This document shows positions 55,134 to 63,252 of a stretch of DNA of 64,000 nt, piece after piece. The translations under genes were made by a program, and so were the position numbers. The first letter of the stretch is position 1, and the number at the start of each line of letters is the position of its first letter. A model generated the notes under the pieces. The model made no database searches. It was given only the letters and a program-made list of their open reading frames with translations, and had not been told where the DNA came from. The DNA comes from Geomonas ferrireducens (lineage in GTDB: Bacteria; Desulfobacterota; Desulfuromonadia; Geobacterales; Geobacteraceae): contig NZ_SSYA01000003.1 of assembly GCF_004917065.1 (NCBI RefSeq), forward strand, positions 518,318 through 582,317, in the 5' to 3' direction.

Positions 55134-55628
55134 TCAAGCCTTTGTATAGTACTTGGCTTTAGATACGATCAAATTCTCGTAATAGATTTTCTTTCGATTG
55201 AGGTCATCACTTACTGCTTGGTGCTGCGGATCATGCACTAGCGCTTGGCTTCCAGCATTGAAGGGGATGTGGTCTTTGTACGCTGTTACTAATGATACAA
55301 AATACATCACTTGACCTTGGACATATGCATTCGATGCATCAACAAGGTCAGGAAAATACAGCAAGCATAGTGAAAGCGCTTTTCGTGCATCTACTGCTTG
55401 AGACAGGGCCAAGACTTCTGCCTTTGTGGTGCAACTATCCAGGTTTTTCGTGTACTGTAAGGATGCTGTAAAATGAAACATCATCTCTTCATACTTCTGG
55501 CGGAGTAACTTATTACGATCGTGTTTTTTATCTAAGGAAGAGCGCAGAAATGTGACAGCTTGTGAAATCAAAACCCCTGCCAACGCTGCACTTGCTGAAA
55601 TTATCGGTGCTAGGTTTTCTCGCTCCAT
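55134..55628 (-). CDS. hypothetical protein with N-terminal helix
   Basis: 164 residues from ATG at MERENLAP (GGAGGAG just upstream). A helix at about 6-24, then a charged helical domain (SSLDKKHDRNKLLRQKYEEM). Possibly a membrane-tethered helical bundle. Unrecognised. The gene upstream in transcription is separated by an attC-like boundary. Confidence 0.55.
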   Translation of the reverse strand: MERENLAPIISASAALAGVLISQAVTFLRSSLDKKHDRNKLLRQKYEEMMFHFTASLQYTKNLDSCTTKAEVLALSQAVDARKALSLCLLYFPDLVDASNAYVQGQVMYFVSLVTAYKDHIPFNAGSQALVHDPQHQAVSDDLNRKKIYYENLIVSKAKYYTKA

Positions 55629-55649
55629 TCCTCCTCCATCTCCTTCATT

Positions 55650-55703
55650 ACCGACGGCGTGAGGGCGCGCGTTAGCGCCTGTCTGTCGCCGCCTGGTTGG
55701 CAT
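55650..55703. other. attC-like boundary, copy B
   Basis: On the plus strand it runs CCGACGGCGTGAGGGCGC..., with an inner stem GGCGC/GCGCC around GTTA, and ends CCGCCTGGTTGGCAT. The minus-strand stop of the 58-residue gene lies three bases beyond it. Ends resemble copy A at 56862-56959. Confidence 0.4.
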
Positions 55704-55705
55704 CT

Positions 55706-55882
55706 CTACTCTCCCGGTTCAAGGCCTAGGCATCGCCTTATTCGTTCCTCTGTTTTATGGATGGCATCAAAGTCATCAGTGTAAATGACATTTGACATTC
55801 CAATAAATCGACTTTTTGCCTCAAGAAGTTGTTCTTTGTCAGGTACTTGGTTTGCCCAGCGGTACAGCCAGTACAAAGACAT
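55706..55882 (-). CDS. short hypothetical protein
   Basis: 58 residues (MSLYWLYRWANQVPD...), charged and probably helical, ending RRCLGLEPGE. Its composition looks like real protein, but no ribosome site precedes the ATG and a palindromic element begins 17 bases upstream. It may be the 3' part of a gene cut by that insertion. Confidence 0.4.
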   Translation of the reverse strand: MSLYWLYRWANQVPDKEQLLEAKSRFIGMSNVIYTDDFDAIHKTEERIRRCLGLEPGE

Positions 55883-55898
55883 GGGGGGATCTGAGGTC

Positions 55899-55986
55899 GG
55901 GGATCTGGGGTCAGGCTTGCAATGTTACAAAGATGACGGCGAGGTCATCAGAGATTGCAACTTCGCAAGCCTGGCCCCAGATCCCC
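55899..55986. repeat. 88-bp palindromic element (REPIN/MITE-like)
   Basis: Arms GGGGATCTGGGGTCAGGCTT and its near-perfect reverse complement at the right end, with TTGCAA motifs inside. GGGGTCAGGCTTGC...TTGCAA ends are typical of REP elements mobilised by RAYT (Y1) transposases. No such transposase is in the window. Confidence 0.75.
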
Positions 55987-56102
55987 ACCACGAGTTGACG
56001 CCAACTTGCTAGCATCCCGCGCGAAATCAGTTTAGACAGCGGAATAGCAATCAAGGTAGCAGCTACAAGGAAGACTATTATGGTAATCGGAGAATTTTCC
56101 AT
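55911..56102 (-). CDS. small membrane protein, C-terminus read through repeat
   Basis: 63 residues. One helix at about 6-28 (TIIVFLVAATLIAIPLSKLI). The last 23 residues are encoded by the palindromic element, so the native end has been replaced. Possibly one gene with 55706-55882 before insertion. Confidence 0.35.
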   Translation of the reverse strand: MENSPITIIVFLVAATLIAIPLSKLISRGMLASWRQLVVGIWGQACEVAISDDLAVIFVTLQA

Positions 56103-56123
56103 GCCTTTTAGGGTTCCAGATTT

Positions 56124-56342
56124 TCAGCCTACTAGTAGACGGGCTGCAAGTAAGATCGCAAAAAGAGCAAAGAGTAAAGCTGAGAGTTTCAATAGCTTTT
56201 TATCTGAAGTATTTAAATCCTGAATACTTCCTTTAAGCTGTCCATACTTGAACGTCTTTTTTGCTCCGACTAGTGCAATGCACGCAGCCGAGCAGATAGC
56301 AAAAGACACTATCACGAGATCAATCCACGATGTACTTCTCAT
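56124..56342 (-). CDS. small two-helix membrane protein
   Basis: 72 residues, helices at about 7-26 and 50-70 with a polar loop. AGAGG before the ATG. Unrecognised. Confidence 0.5.
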   Translation of the reverse strand: MRSTSWIDLVIVSFAICSAACIALVGAKKTFKYGQLKGSIQDLNTSDKKLLKLSALLFALFAILLAARLLVG

Positions 56343-56478
56343 GGTATTACCTCTTGATTAAAACGTCCGGCGAAAGAGTCCTCACTGACCCCCAGGCCCC
56401 CCGCGCATTGTTGGGACTTCTTCTCTCAGGGGACGTACTACCGAACGTATTGGTATGCAGATTCTTGCCGTCTCAGAC

Positions 56479-56841
56479 CTATTGTTCACACCAGTAATAA
56501 CCCGTGTACTTTTTCCCCTTTTCAGACTTCTCCCAGAAGAAAACCCTTTTCTTCTCACCGGAATGCGTACGTGCATCGCCTTCACATAAGGCGGTCACGT
56601 TCCCCGGTCCCATCGGCGGTTTTTCAGCACATGAAGCCCGCCAAGTCGCCAGCGACGTAAAGTTCATCACATTTTTCGGCACATTACGCGAGGCCTTGGC
56701 GCTGAACATCTTGTTCGCTAACGCTGCACATTGTTCAATGCCCTCACGCTCAAGATCTTCAAGTGTTTGACCTGCTCTAGCCGTTTCTACTGTTGAAAAG
56801 GTGGCGGCGAGGATGCAAGTCACAGCGATGGTAGTTTTCAT
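56479..56841 (-). CDS. secreted hypothetical protein
   Basis: 120 residues. Signal peptide cut after ARA. The mature part has four cysteines (EQCAAL, ASCAEK, ALCEGD, YWCEQ) that may form two disulfides. AAAGGA before the ATG. GTTGGGC, an integron-core-like heptamer, lies 20 bases upstream of the ATG. Confidence 0.6.
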   Translation of the reverse strand: MKTTIAVTCILAATFSTVETARAGQTLEDLEREGIEQCAALANKMFSAKASRNVPKNVMNFTSLATWRASCAEKPPMGPGNVTALCEGDARTHSGEKKRVFFWEKSEKGKKYTGYYWCEQ

Positions 56842-56861
56842 TCGAATTCCTTTCTGCTCTG

Positions 56862-56959
56862 GCCCAACGGTGTGAGGTGACCGGCGGAGCGCCTGGCTCC
56901 TACCAGCTTTCACCAGCACTCATGAGCCGCGAAGACCTGGTCCACCCGCTTGGTTGGCA
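56862..56959. other. attC-like boundary, copy A
   Basis: Plus strand: GCCCAACGGTGTGAGG... (RYYYAAC core) to ...CCCGCTTGGTTGGCA, about 98 bases, with internal complementary stretches. Shares its ends with copy B. It separates the 3' end of the DUF4268 gene from the next start. Confidence 0.4.
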
Positions 56960-57012
56960 ACTCGTCATCGCCAACTACTTACACAACTTACCACTGTCCC
57001 CTCTGTCCCTGC

Positions 57013-58179
57013 TCAGCAAGCATCGTCCCCGTTGATGTATGAAGGAGTCTCAATCCCTTCTGTTTTGAGGGCTTTAACGGCATCCGCTAGTGGTTTCTTG
57101 AGGGCTGCCTCCAGCTTGATTATATGCTCGACCATCCAGTTGACCATTCCAGGCCAGTTATCACGGTTGAAACCGTCCACATCATGGCCAAACCTTATGG
57201 AACTGGATTTCTTGTCGTCGAGTCGGTCCCATGAAAGTGCATCTCCAAATGCTTCCTCTATCTGAGATTTTTTCGAGACCAGATAATCGAAAATGAATTT
57301 ATTTTCTACCTTGTTGGTCCTGGCAATCACGAGTTCCACTCGAATGAACTTGCTGCCAAAAATCAAATCGAACGGGCAACCGCTCATCCCGGACCCTGCA
57401 TAAATCCAGTGATCCTTGCTGGGGCTTATGTTGTTGTAGAGGTCTGTCGAGCTTGCTTTTAGCGCGTCCAGCGCCTGCTGCCAAAAGGCTAATCTGATCT
57501 TATGGCGGCTTTTCAACTCAAATTCCGCAGTCTTCTCTGCCGCTTCCTTCTCGTTGATACCAATCATGAACTCTGTTGCCTCTGGAGTTGGAATGATCTG
57601 CTCCAGTTTCAAAAACAGGTTGTCACCCATCCCATATGGCGTTGCTTTAAAACACTGCAACTGGATGTTGTGGCTTAAGAGCCACAGGACGGTTGATGTG
57701 ACCTCCTTGCGGAATTGGGCTGCCACAAACATGATGCGTTGCTGATTGCCGCTGTTAAGGACAACCTCAGCCAAATCCGGTACTTCAAGAAATTCGCAAA
57801 TCAGTGCCTGTGCATCGCCGTCACCGCCGGTTTTTGCAAGGTACTTCTGAAAGATTTCTACGATCTGGTTCTTTTTGAGGGTGGAACAGTAAGAGGCATA
57901 CTTCAGAGCCTGCCAGACCACGTCGCGGCCCGAGTCGTCAAGCTTGTTCTCTATGACGACGAGGTTACCATCCTTATCCAGTGCGAGCAGATCCAGTCTT
58001 TCATTTGTATCGTCGAATCCGTCGAATTCCTTTTGGATGATCAACAGTTCTTCGCCCAGGGCCATAGACTCGTTTGCCAACCACTCCTGAAGATGTCCGC
58101 GTTCGGTAAAACCAAGGTCGCTGAATTTCTTTACTGTCAGGGGTTTGATTCGGTTCAGCGATTTATCTATCTGGTACAT
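57013..58179 (-). CDS. DUF4268 protein with PD-(D/E)XK nuclease-like domain
   Basis: 388 residues. Residues 40-100 contain RLDLLALDKDGNLVVIENK and a following helix, the D...ExK pattern of PD-(D/E)XK enzymes. The C-terminal 150 residues match DUF4268 (HKIRLAFWQQALDAL, LVIARTNKVENKFIFDYL). Such proteins occur in accessory and defence regions, and a DNA-cleaving role is possible but untested. GAGG before the ATG. Upstream lies repeat copy 4. Confidence 0.75.
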   Translation of the reverse strand: MYQIDKSLNRIKPLTVKKFSDLGFTERGHLQEWLANESMALGEELLIIQKEFDGFDDTNERLDLLALDKDGNLVVIENKLDDSGRDVVWQALKYASYCSTLKKNQIVEIFQKYLAKTGGDGDAQALICEFLEVPDLAEVVLNSGNQQRIMFVAAQFRKEVTSTVLWLLSHNIQLQCFKATPYGMGDNLFLKLEQIIPTPEATEFMIGINEKEAAEKTAEFELKSRHKIRLAFWQQALDALKASSTDLYNNISPSKDHWIYAGSGMSGCPFDLIFGSKFIRVELVIARTNKVENKFIFDYLVSKKSQIEEAFGDALSWDRLDDKKSSSIRFGHDVDGFNRDNWPGMVNWMVEHIIKLEAALKKPLADAVKALKTEGIETPSYINGDDAC

Positions 58180-58238
58180 TTAAGTCACCTCTTTTAAGCA
58201 TTTTGGGGAAGTACCTGGGGGCAGGGAGCACTGGGGCC

Positions 58239-58353
58239 AGGATCGACATTCGGACGTTCCAGTCCACTCAAATGTCCAAAAGTCTGGCCTGACCCCGCCT
58301 TTATGCACGGTCGATGGGGGAGGGCAGGGGCAACCCTGCTCTATACTCTACCT
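58239..58353. repeat. 60-bp boundary repeat, copy 4, joined to a second repeat
   Basis: 58239-58301 is the GACATTCGGACGTTCC...AAATGTCCAAAAGTCTGGCC unit. 58304-58353 (TGCACGGTCGATGGGGGAGG...) matches 38876-38930. Both are non-coding. Confidence 0.65.
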
Positions 58354-58377
58354 CAGTGTCCTGCACATATCCCGTGA

Positions 58378-59517
58378 TCAACATAGCGAATTACATCTTT
58401 GGCAGTTTTTGCCTACTAAGGCAGTAAACCTATCACCACATGCTGAACGTGCCCATTTCAAATCATCATCAATTGCAGAATGTTTTACTGAAATAGCATT
58501 AAGTTCTATGGCGTTTTTGAGATAGTCGATAATCTTATTGCAATATTCTTCTTTATTGAAAACAAGCTCAGGACTGATGTCTACCTCGTATTTTCCCATC
58601 AGGCTCAGGTAGCAAGCCGCATTAAAATATGCAAACCCGGTAGAGTCCCTGGGTAGCAGGCGCTCGGCGTTTTTTAGTGCGTTTCGCAGCATTTCTGCGT
58701 CAACTATCTGGCCATTGTCAGGGAATTCAATAGCTTTTTTAAAGTAAGCTGTTCCGATGTTCAGCTGAGCAAAAAAATTTGTGAAAAGCGGCCCCTTTTC
58801 ATTCCGTACCTCTTGAATGAATAATCGAAGATCCTCCCTCTTTACGCTTTCACCTGTTATATATGTCAAATATTTGTAGTACGCTGAGTTTGGATGGACA
58901 GACTGGTCGAACGCTTTCCTACTCTCCTTCTCATGGCCAAGCTTCCAAAGCAGCAATCCTCTCATAAAATTGCACTCTGAATCTTTTTTATCAACTTGCT
59001 CAACCCAGCCCAAAGCTTTAGCATATTTCGTTTTTCTAAGATAATATTTGGTCAAAGCTTTTTTGGTTTCATTGTTAACATCGAGACGGTACCCGATCTT
59101 TTTCAAAAGGTTAGATAATTGCTCAAAATTTTGAATAGTCTTAGTAACTTCAGTACTTATCGGCGGTGCACGAAGGTGATCAAATGCCATCCCATATCCA
59201 ATCTCAACATCACCTAGTGCGTCCTGTATGCTCGATAACTGACTCTTTACCTCTGATATAATAAGCTCGGTGGCATTATAAAAGACGAATTTGTGCTTGA
59301 CCAGTACAATTACCACAAGTAGTAGCAATAAAAAGCTAAAACAACAGAAAACTATACCAATGATGATTGTATTTTCATCGATACCTCTCTGAACTATAAT
59401 AAACATAAAAGCAGAGGTAACCAGTAAAACTATTATTGGGATAGACATGGGATGGTTTTTCCACTGCTCCATAAAGCCATTTATTTCTCTATTGGATGAT
59501 TTTGCTATTGCCTCCAA
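58378..59517 (-). CDS. membrane protein with cytoplasmic TPR-like region
   Basis: 379 residues from a TTG after GGAGGAGAT. Two helices (about 25-43 and 51-73), then a helical TPR-like region (LTKYYLRKTKYAKALGWVEQV, FMRGLLLWKLGHEKESRKAFDQS). A/T-rich and lysine-rich, unlike core genes, so probably acquired. Ends CQRCNSLC. Function unknown. Confidence 0.65.
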   Translation of the reverse strand: MEAIAKSSNREINGFMEQWKNHPMSIPIIVLLVTSAFMFIIVQRGIDENTIIIGIVFCCFSFLLLLLVVIVLVKHKFVFYNATELIISEVKSQLSSIQDALGDVEIGYGMAFDHLRAPPISTEVTKTIQNFEQLSNLLKKIGYRLDVNNETKKALTKYYLRKTKYAKALGWVEQVDKKDSECNFMRGLLLWKLGHEKESRKAFDQSVHPNSAYYKYLTYITGESVKREDLRLFIQEVRNEKGPLFTNFFAQLNIGTAYFKKAIEFPDNGQIVDAEMLRNALKNAERLLPRDSTGFAYFNAACYLSLMGKYEVDISPELVFNKEEYCNKIIDYLKNAIELNAISVKHSAIDDDLKWARSACGDRFTALVGKNCQRCNSLC

Positions 59518-59625
59518 ATCTCCTCCTTTTCAAACCCAAATTGATTCGACCTATCATATATTAACGAGCTGGCGTTCTTGGGTTTTGCTCAAAGCCCACA
59601 ATCTCAAGAGCCTGGCACAATGTCC

Positions 59626-60942
59626 TTATTTGGTGATAATTTTGCTCGCTCCCATCTCTGCATTGTATGCTTTCGCCTTGGCTTGGTACTGGGCGAACTG
59701 GGGGATGGCTATCGCGGCGAGGATGCCGATGATGGCTACGGTGACCAGGACGCCGCCGGCTGATCCTCCTACTCCCGTGCGCGGCATGAAGAGGGCGAAG
59801 AACCAGGCGAAAAGACTGCGCTGCGGGGGGGCTGCAAACGGGTTGTCGACTCGCGCGGCTCGCTTTACGAGCCAGGGGTAGTCGGAGATGAGTTCGTGCA
59901 ACGACATCCAGAAACCGCTGCTCTGCTCTATCTGATTCAGATAGGCTTCCACGTTGACTTCGGACCAGAGCTTTTCTCCGGCGGACAATGCGATCAGTCC
60001 TTTGAGGGCGCTGTCGGTGCTGTCGCAGCAGACTCTGCCGTACTGGTCGCAGGTGTACTCGCGGGCACGGGAGTAGGCGGCTCCTATCAGCGGGAATAGG
60101 CTTGCGGGCCAGAGGAAGGGTGCCCACTGCAGGTGTCTCTGTTTGATGTGTCCGAGTTCGTGCCCGATGTAGAAGTTGATCGCCTCTGGACGGTCGGACA
60201 TGGCGTTGATGACGTTCGTGTAGAGCACGACGAAGTTCCTGCCCAAAAACCTCGTGGCGAAGGCGTTCAGAAAGCCACTGCCGTTGATCAGGTAGGCGTC
60301 GGGAGGGTCACTCAGGCCGAGGGTCTTGCAGCAGTTGAGATGCCGGTTGTAAAGGTCGGGGAACTGGGTGGGGGAGAGCTTGATGCCGTTGCCCTTTAGA
60401 TGGGCGATGAGTGCGGATTGACCGATCAGGAGGGCGATGCCGAAAGCCGGCAGCAGGAACGCGAAAACGCCTTTGGTCGCGAAGAGCAGCCCCAGCCAGT
60501 AAATCGTCGCCACCACGGCGTGGATCATGAAAAGGCTCTGCTCCCGGTGGTAGATGATGGGGCCCAGGTTGACGTTCGGGATGCTGCCGGAGGCTTTCGC
60601 TGAGGTTCCGCTTGGGCCGGACGTCCATTTGTCATAGACCACGTGACACTTAGGACATGACGCCGCATCGAAGATGGCATCGGACTCCTGCCTCTGGTAG
60701 CCGCACTTGGGACAGTTCCGCCCCGCCTTGGACTTCGTCGGCGATGCTGCGACGGCGGGGGGCGCCACCTCGTCCGTGATCGGTTCGGGCAGCGGTAAGG
60801 TCGCCGCGTCCCTTGAGAAAACGAAGCTGGTTTTGCATCTGGGGCAACTGGTGACCGTCGCATCGGGCGGGCATTTGTCGAAGGGGACGGATTTACTCAA
60901 TCCGCACGAGGGGCACGTTACGGCGACTGGACGAGAAGTCAT
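59626..60942 (-). CDS. M48 metalloprotease with zinc ribbons and pilin-like C-terminus
   Basis: 438 residues from ATG at MTSRPVAV. Two N-terminal zinc ribbons (CPSCG...CPRCK at 10-36, CPKCG...CPKC at 77-99), two helices at about 140-180, then an M48 domain with HELGH (261-265) and Glu295 in AREYTCDQYG. The last 40 residues (VAIIGILAAIAIPQFAQYQ) copy the hydrophobic N-terminal helix of type IV pilins but lack the prepilin cleavage site. Protease and membrane location are secure; the purpose of the pilin-like tail is not. A fragment of this tail recurs at 47887-48001. Confidence 0.85.
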   Translation of the reverse strand: MTSRPVAVTCPSCGLSKSVPFDKCPPDATVTSCPRCKTSFVFSRDAATLPLPEPITDEVAPPAVAASPTKSKAGRNCPKCGYQRQESDAIFDAASCPKCHVVYDKWTSGPSGTSAKASGSIPNVNLGPIIYHREQSLFMIHAVVATIYWLGLLFATKGVFAFLLPAFGIALLIGQSALIAHLKGNGIKLSPTQFPDLYNRHLNCCKTLGLSDPPDAYLINGSGFLNAFATRFLGRNFVVLYTNVINAMSDRPEAINFYIGHELGHIKQRHLQWAPFLWPASLFPLIGAAYSRAREYTCDQYGRVCCDSTDSALKGLIALSAGEKLWSEVNVEAYLNQIEQSSGFWMSLHELISDYPWLVKRAARVDNPFAAPPQRSLFAWFFALFMPRTGVGGSAGGVLVTVAIIGILAAIAIPQFAQYQAKAKAYNAEMGASKIITK

Positions 60943-60976
60943 TCCAATAACCCTTTCTTGTACTGGAGTGGACAAA

Positions 60977-61005
60977 GAAAAAGCCCTTGGTGATACCAAA
61001 GGCCT
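60977..61005 (-). terminator. terminator of selC
   Basis: On the minus strand GCCTTTGGT-ATC-ACCAAGGGC followed by TTTTTC, about 20 bases after the CCA end of the tRNA. Confidence 0.8.
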
Positions 61006-61025
61006 TCTTCATGGAGGTAGGGTAA

Positions 61026-61123
61026 TGGCGGAAGCACATGGGAATCGAACCCACCTGGGAAGTTTCTCACCCCCCACACCGGTTTTGAAGACCGGGCCGC
61101 CCACCAGCGACGGTGGTGCTTCC
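61026..61123 (-). tRNA. selC: tRNA-Sec (anticodon UCA)
   Basis: An 8-bp acceptor stem (GGAAGCAC/GTGCTTCC), a long extra arm, anticodon loop CTTCAAA with UCA, T loop TTCGATT, discriminator G and encoded CCA. Length 98 bases with CCA. These are the marks of bacterial tRNA-Sec, charged with Ser, converted by SelA and delivered by SelB to UGA codons with a SECIS. It serves the selenoprotein at 7828-8238. selA, selB and selD are not in the window. Confidence 0.96.
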
Positions 61124-61144
61124 TCATTGATTTTCTTGTCGCAT

Positions 61145-61173
61145 TTTTTAAAGCATCTCCAACCTTAAGTCAA
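61145..61173 (-). promoter_or_regulatory. sigma-70 promoter of selC
   Basis: Minus strand TTGACT, 17-base spacer, TAAAAA, with a start expected about 15 bases before the mature tRNA. Confidence 0.65.
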
Positions 61174-61367
61174 TATATAAAATCGGATATGAAAAGGGCC
61201 CTGCTTATAGAGGGCCTCTCTTTCGTCGCCTTTATTTGTACGCCTTGCAAAATAGTTCTTATTTTTGCTGATAGTTGCGCCCACCCGCATACCCCTGCTA
61301 TGCTTGACAAACAATCGTGATTTCTGTATAGCTTGGCGTGCTTACTACCATTTAAAGAGGGGGATGA

Positions 61368-61697
61368 ATGATCCTGTTCGCCAACATACTCTTGGCCCTT
61401 GCGAAGATCATCGAGTTGGCCAACGGTCTTTTAACCGTGTACAAGTACATCCTGCTCGCCAGTGTCATCATCTCCTGGATCAACGCCGATCCTTACAACC
61501 CCATCGTCAACTTCATCTACCGGGTCACGGAGCCGGCGCTGCGCCGCATCCGCCGCTACATGCCGGACACCGGCATGCTCGACCTCTCTCCGCTCGTACT
61601 TTTCGCGGTGATCTACCTCGTGCAGATCGTGGTCCTCGACACGGCCTACAGCTATCTCATCATCTACAGCAACCAGCTCAAAGGGGGTGCCCTGTGA
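61368..61697 (+). CDS. YggT family membrane protein
   Basis: 109 residues with helices at both ends. ILLASVIISWINADPYNPIVNFIYRVTEPALRRIRRYMP is the YggT repeat. Some relatives act in osmotic-shock tolerance and, near divIVA/sepF, in cell division or plastid/thylakoid organisation. AGAGGGGG before the ATG. Overlaps the DivIVA-like gene, the usual order. Confidence 0.9.
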   Translation: MILFANILLALAKIIELANGLLTVYKYILLASVIISWINADPYNPIVNFIYRVTEPALRRIRRYMPDTGMLDLSPLVLFAVIYLVQIVVLDTAYSYLIIYSNQLKGGAL

Positions 61698-62140
61698 AGA
61701 TAACCCCCATGGACATCCAGCAGCAGCAGTTCAAGGGAAAGATGCTGGGCGGCCTCGACCCGGAGGACGTGGATGCCTTCCTGCAACTGGTGGCGGGCGA
61801 GATGGAGGAGCTCATCAGGGAGAACAACGACCTCAAGGAGCGCATCAACCGCAACCAGACCCAGATGACGGAGATGGAGGCCCGCGAGGCGCAGCTGCGC
61901 GAGACCATGCTGGCGGCACAGCGGATCACCGAGGAGATGAAGGCGAATGCCCAGAAGGAGGCGCACCTCATGATCTCGGAGGCCGAGCTCAAGGGGGAGC
62001 GCATCGTCGCGGACGCCGAGAACAAGCTGGTGCAGTTGAACAACCAGATCCAGGAGCTGAAGAGGGACAAGCTTCAGTTCGAGTCGGGCTTCAAGAACCT
62101 CCTGGATACCTACTACAAGCTGCTCGCCCTGGACAAATAA
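61694..62140 (+). CDS. DivIVA domain protein
   Basis: 148 residues from GTG, overlapping the yggT stop (GTGA). ITPMDIQQQQFKGKMLGGLDPEDVDAFLQLV is the N-terminal membrane-binding DivIVA motif, followed by a continuous coiled coil to the end. In related bacteria it marks curved membrane at poles or septa. The GTG start keeps the complete motif; a downstream ATG would cut it. Confidence 0.9.
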   Translation: MKITPMDIQQQQFKGKMLGGLDPEDVDAFLQLVAGEMEELIRENNDLKERINRNQTQMTEMEAREAQLRETMLAAQRITEEMKANAQKEAHLMISEAELKGERIVADAENKLVQLNNQIQELKRDKLQFESGFKNLLDTYYKLLALDK

Positions 62141-62454
62141 TGAACGAAGAGACGGTACGGGTAACACGCACACCTGAGGGGCTCCTCTTCACGGTGCACG
62201 TGCAGCCGCGCGCCTCGCGCAGCGAGATCTGCGGACCGAAGGAAGGGGAGCTCAGGGTGCGGCTCACCTCGCCGCCGGTGGATGACGCCGCGAACAAGCA
62301 GTGCGTCGAGCTCATCGCGAAGAGCCTCGGCATCGCCAAGTCCAAGGTCAGCATCAAGTCGGGCGCCAAGTCCCGGCACAAGGTGGTCAGAGTACAAGGG
62401 GTGGAGCAGGATGACCTCCTGCCCTTATTCAAAACGGAGAAGGAGCAGCAATGA
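62140..62454 (+). CDS. DUF167 (YggU) family protein
   Basis: 104 residues. VQPRASRSEICGPKEGELRVRLTSPPVDDAANKQ and KSKVSIKSGAKSRHKVVRV define the family, small alpha/beta proteins of unknown role. Start overlaps the DivIVA stop by one base (TAATG). Confidence 0.92.
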   Translation: MNEETVRVTRTPEGLLFTVHVQPRASRSEICGPKEGELRVRLTSPPVDDAANKQCVELIAKSLGIAKSKVSIKSGAKSRHKVVRVQGVEQDDLLPLFKTEKEQQ

Positions 62455-62909
62455 AGGCGAAAGACATTATGGTAACGGACGTGCCGTCCATCACCACTAA
62501 GACCACGGTGGGTGAGGCGGTCCGGATCATGAAGAGCAACTTCGGCGACGAGAGCTTCCTGAACGCCGCACCCGGCCTGATCGTGGTCAACGAAAGGGGA
62601 GGACTCGCGGGGATCCTCACCCCCTTGAGCATCATCACCGCCATCATGGACGACGCGCCGGAGGGAAAATCCGACCCCGCCTTCTTCGGCTCCCTGTGCG
62701 ACCGCATCAAGGACCTTCCCACCTCCGCCATCATGGAGCACCAGCCCATCTCGGTCACCCAGGATGCGAGCGTCAGCGACGTGGCGAGGCTCTTTCTCAC
62801 GCACCGTTTCCAGAGGGTCCCCGTGGTGGACGGCAAGAAGGTGGTGGGGATCATCTACCGCTCGCGCCTGCTCTTCGCCATCAGCCAAAGCCTGATCGTT
62901 GCCTCTTGA
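62451..62909 (+). CDS. CBS-domain pair protein
   Basis: 152 residues. Two CBS motifs: AKDIMVTDVPSITTKTTVGEAVRIM with IVVNERGGLAGILT, and IMEHQPISVTQDASVSDVARLF with VPVVDGKKVVGII. Such pairs bind adenine nucleotides and act as sensors. ATGA overlap with DUF167; last gene of the yggT cluster before a 86-base gap. Confidence 0.92.
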   Translation: MKAKDIMVTDVPSITTKTTVGEAVRIMKSNFGDESFLNAAPGLIVVNERGGLAGILTPLSIITAIMDDAPEGKSDPAFFGSLCDRIKDLPTSAIMEHQPISVTQDASVSDVARLFLTHRFQRVPVVDGKKVVGIIYRSRLLFAISQSLIVAS

Positions 62910-62995
62910 CAAAAACGGAGGCGGCTACTTATATTTGTACCTGCGCCCGGCCGTTCGCGTCAGGCGCTAAAGCTTCATAGGAGGTTGTAAAAGCG

Positions 62996-63235
62996 ATGCC
63001 ACTTTACGAGTATCAATGCAAAAGCTGCAACGAAACCTTTGAGTTGCGCCAGAAGTTTTCCGACGCACCCGCCACGGAGTGCCCGAAGTGCGGCGGCTCC
63101 GTTGAAAAGCTTATCTCCCAGTCCGGCTTCTCCCTGAAAGGGGGAGGGTGGTACGGTGACGGCTACGGCAGCTCCAAGGCGGCCCCTTCCTGCCCATCCG
63201 GCGGGGGATGCGCCGGTTGCCCTTCGGCCTCCTGA
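62996..63235 (+). CDS. FmdB-type zinc ribbon protein
   Basis: 79 residues. MPLYEYQCKSCNETFELRQ and ATECPKCGGSVEKLIS form the FmdB zinc ribbon. The C-terminus has a second cysteine cluster (CPSGGGCAGC). AGGAGG before the ATG. A terminator follows. Confidence 0.92.
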   Translation: MPLYEYQCKSCNETFELRQKFSDAPATECPKCGGSVEKLISQSGFSLKGGGWYGDGYGSSKAAPSCPSGGGCAGCPSAS

Positions 63236-63252
63236 TGACGCCATGAAACGAC

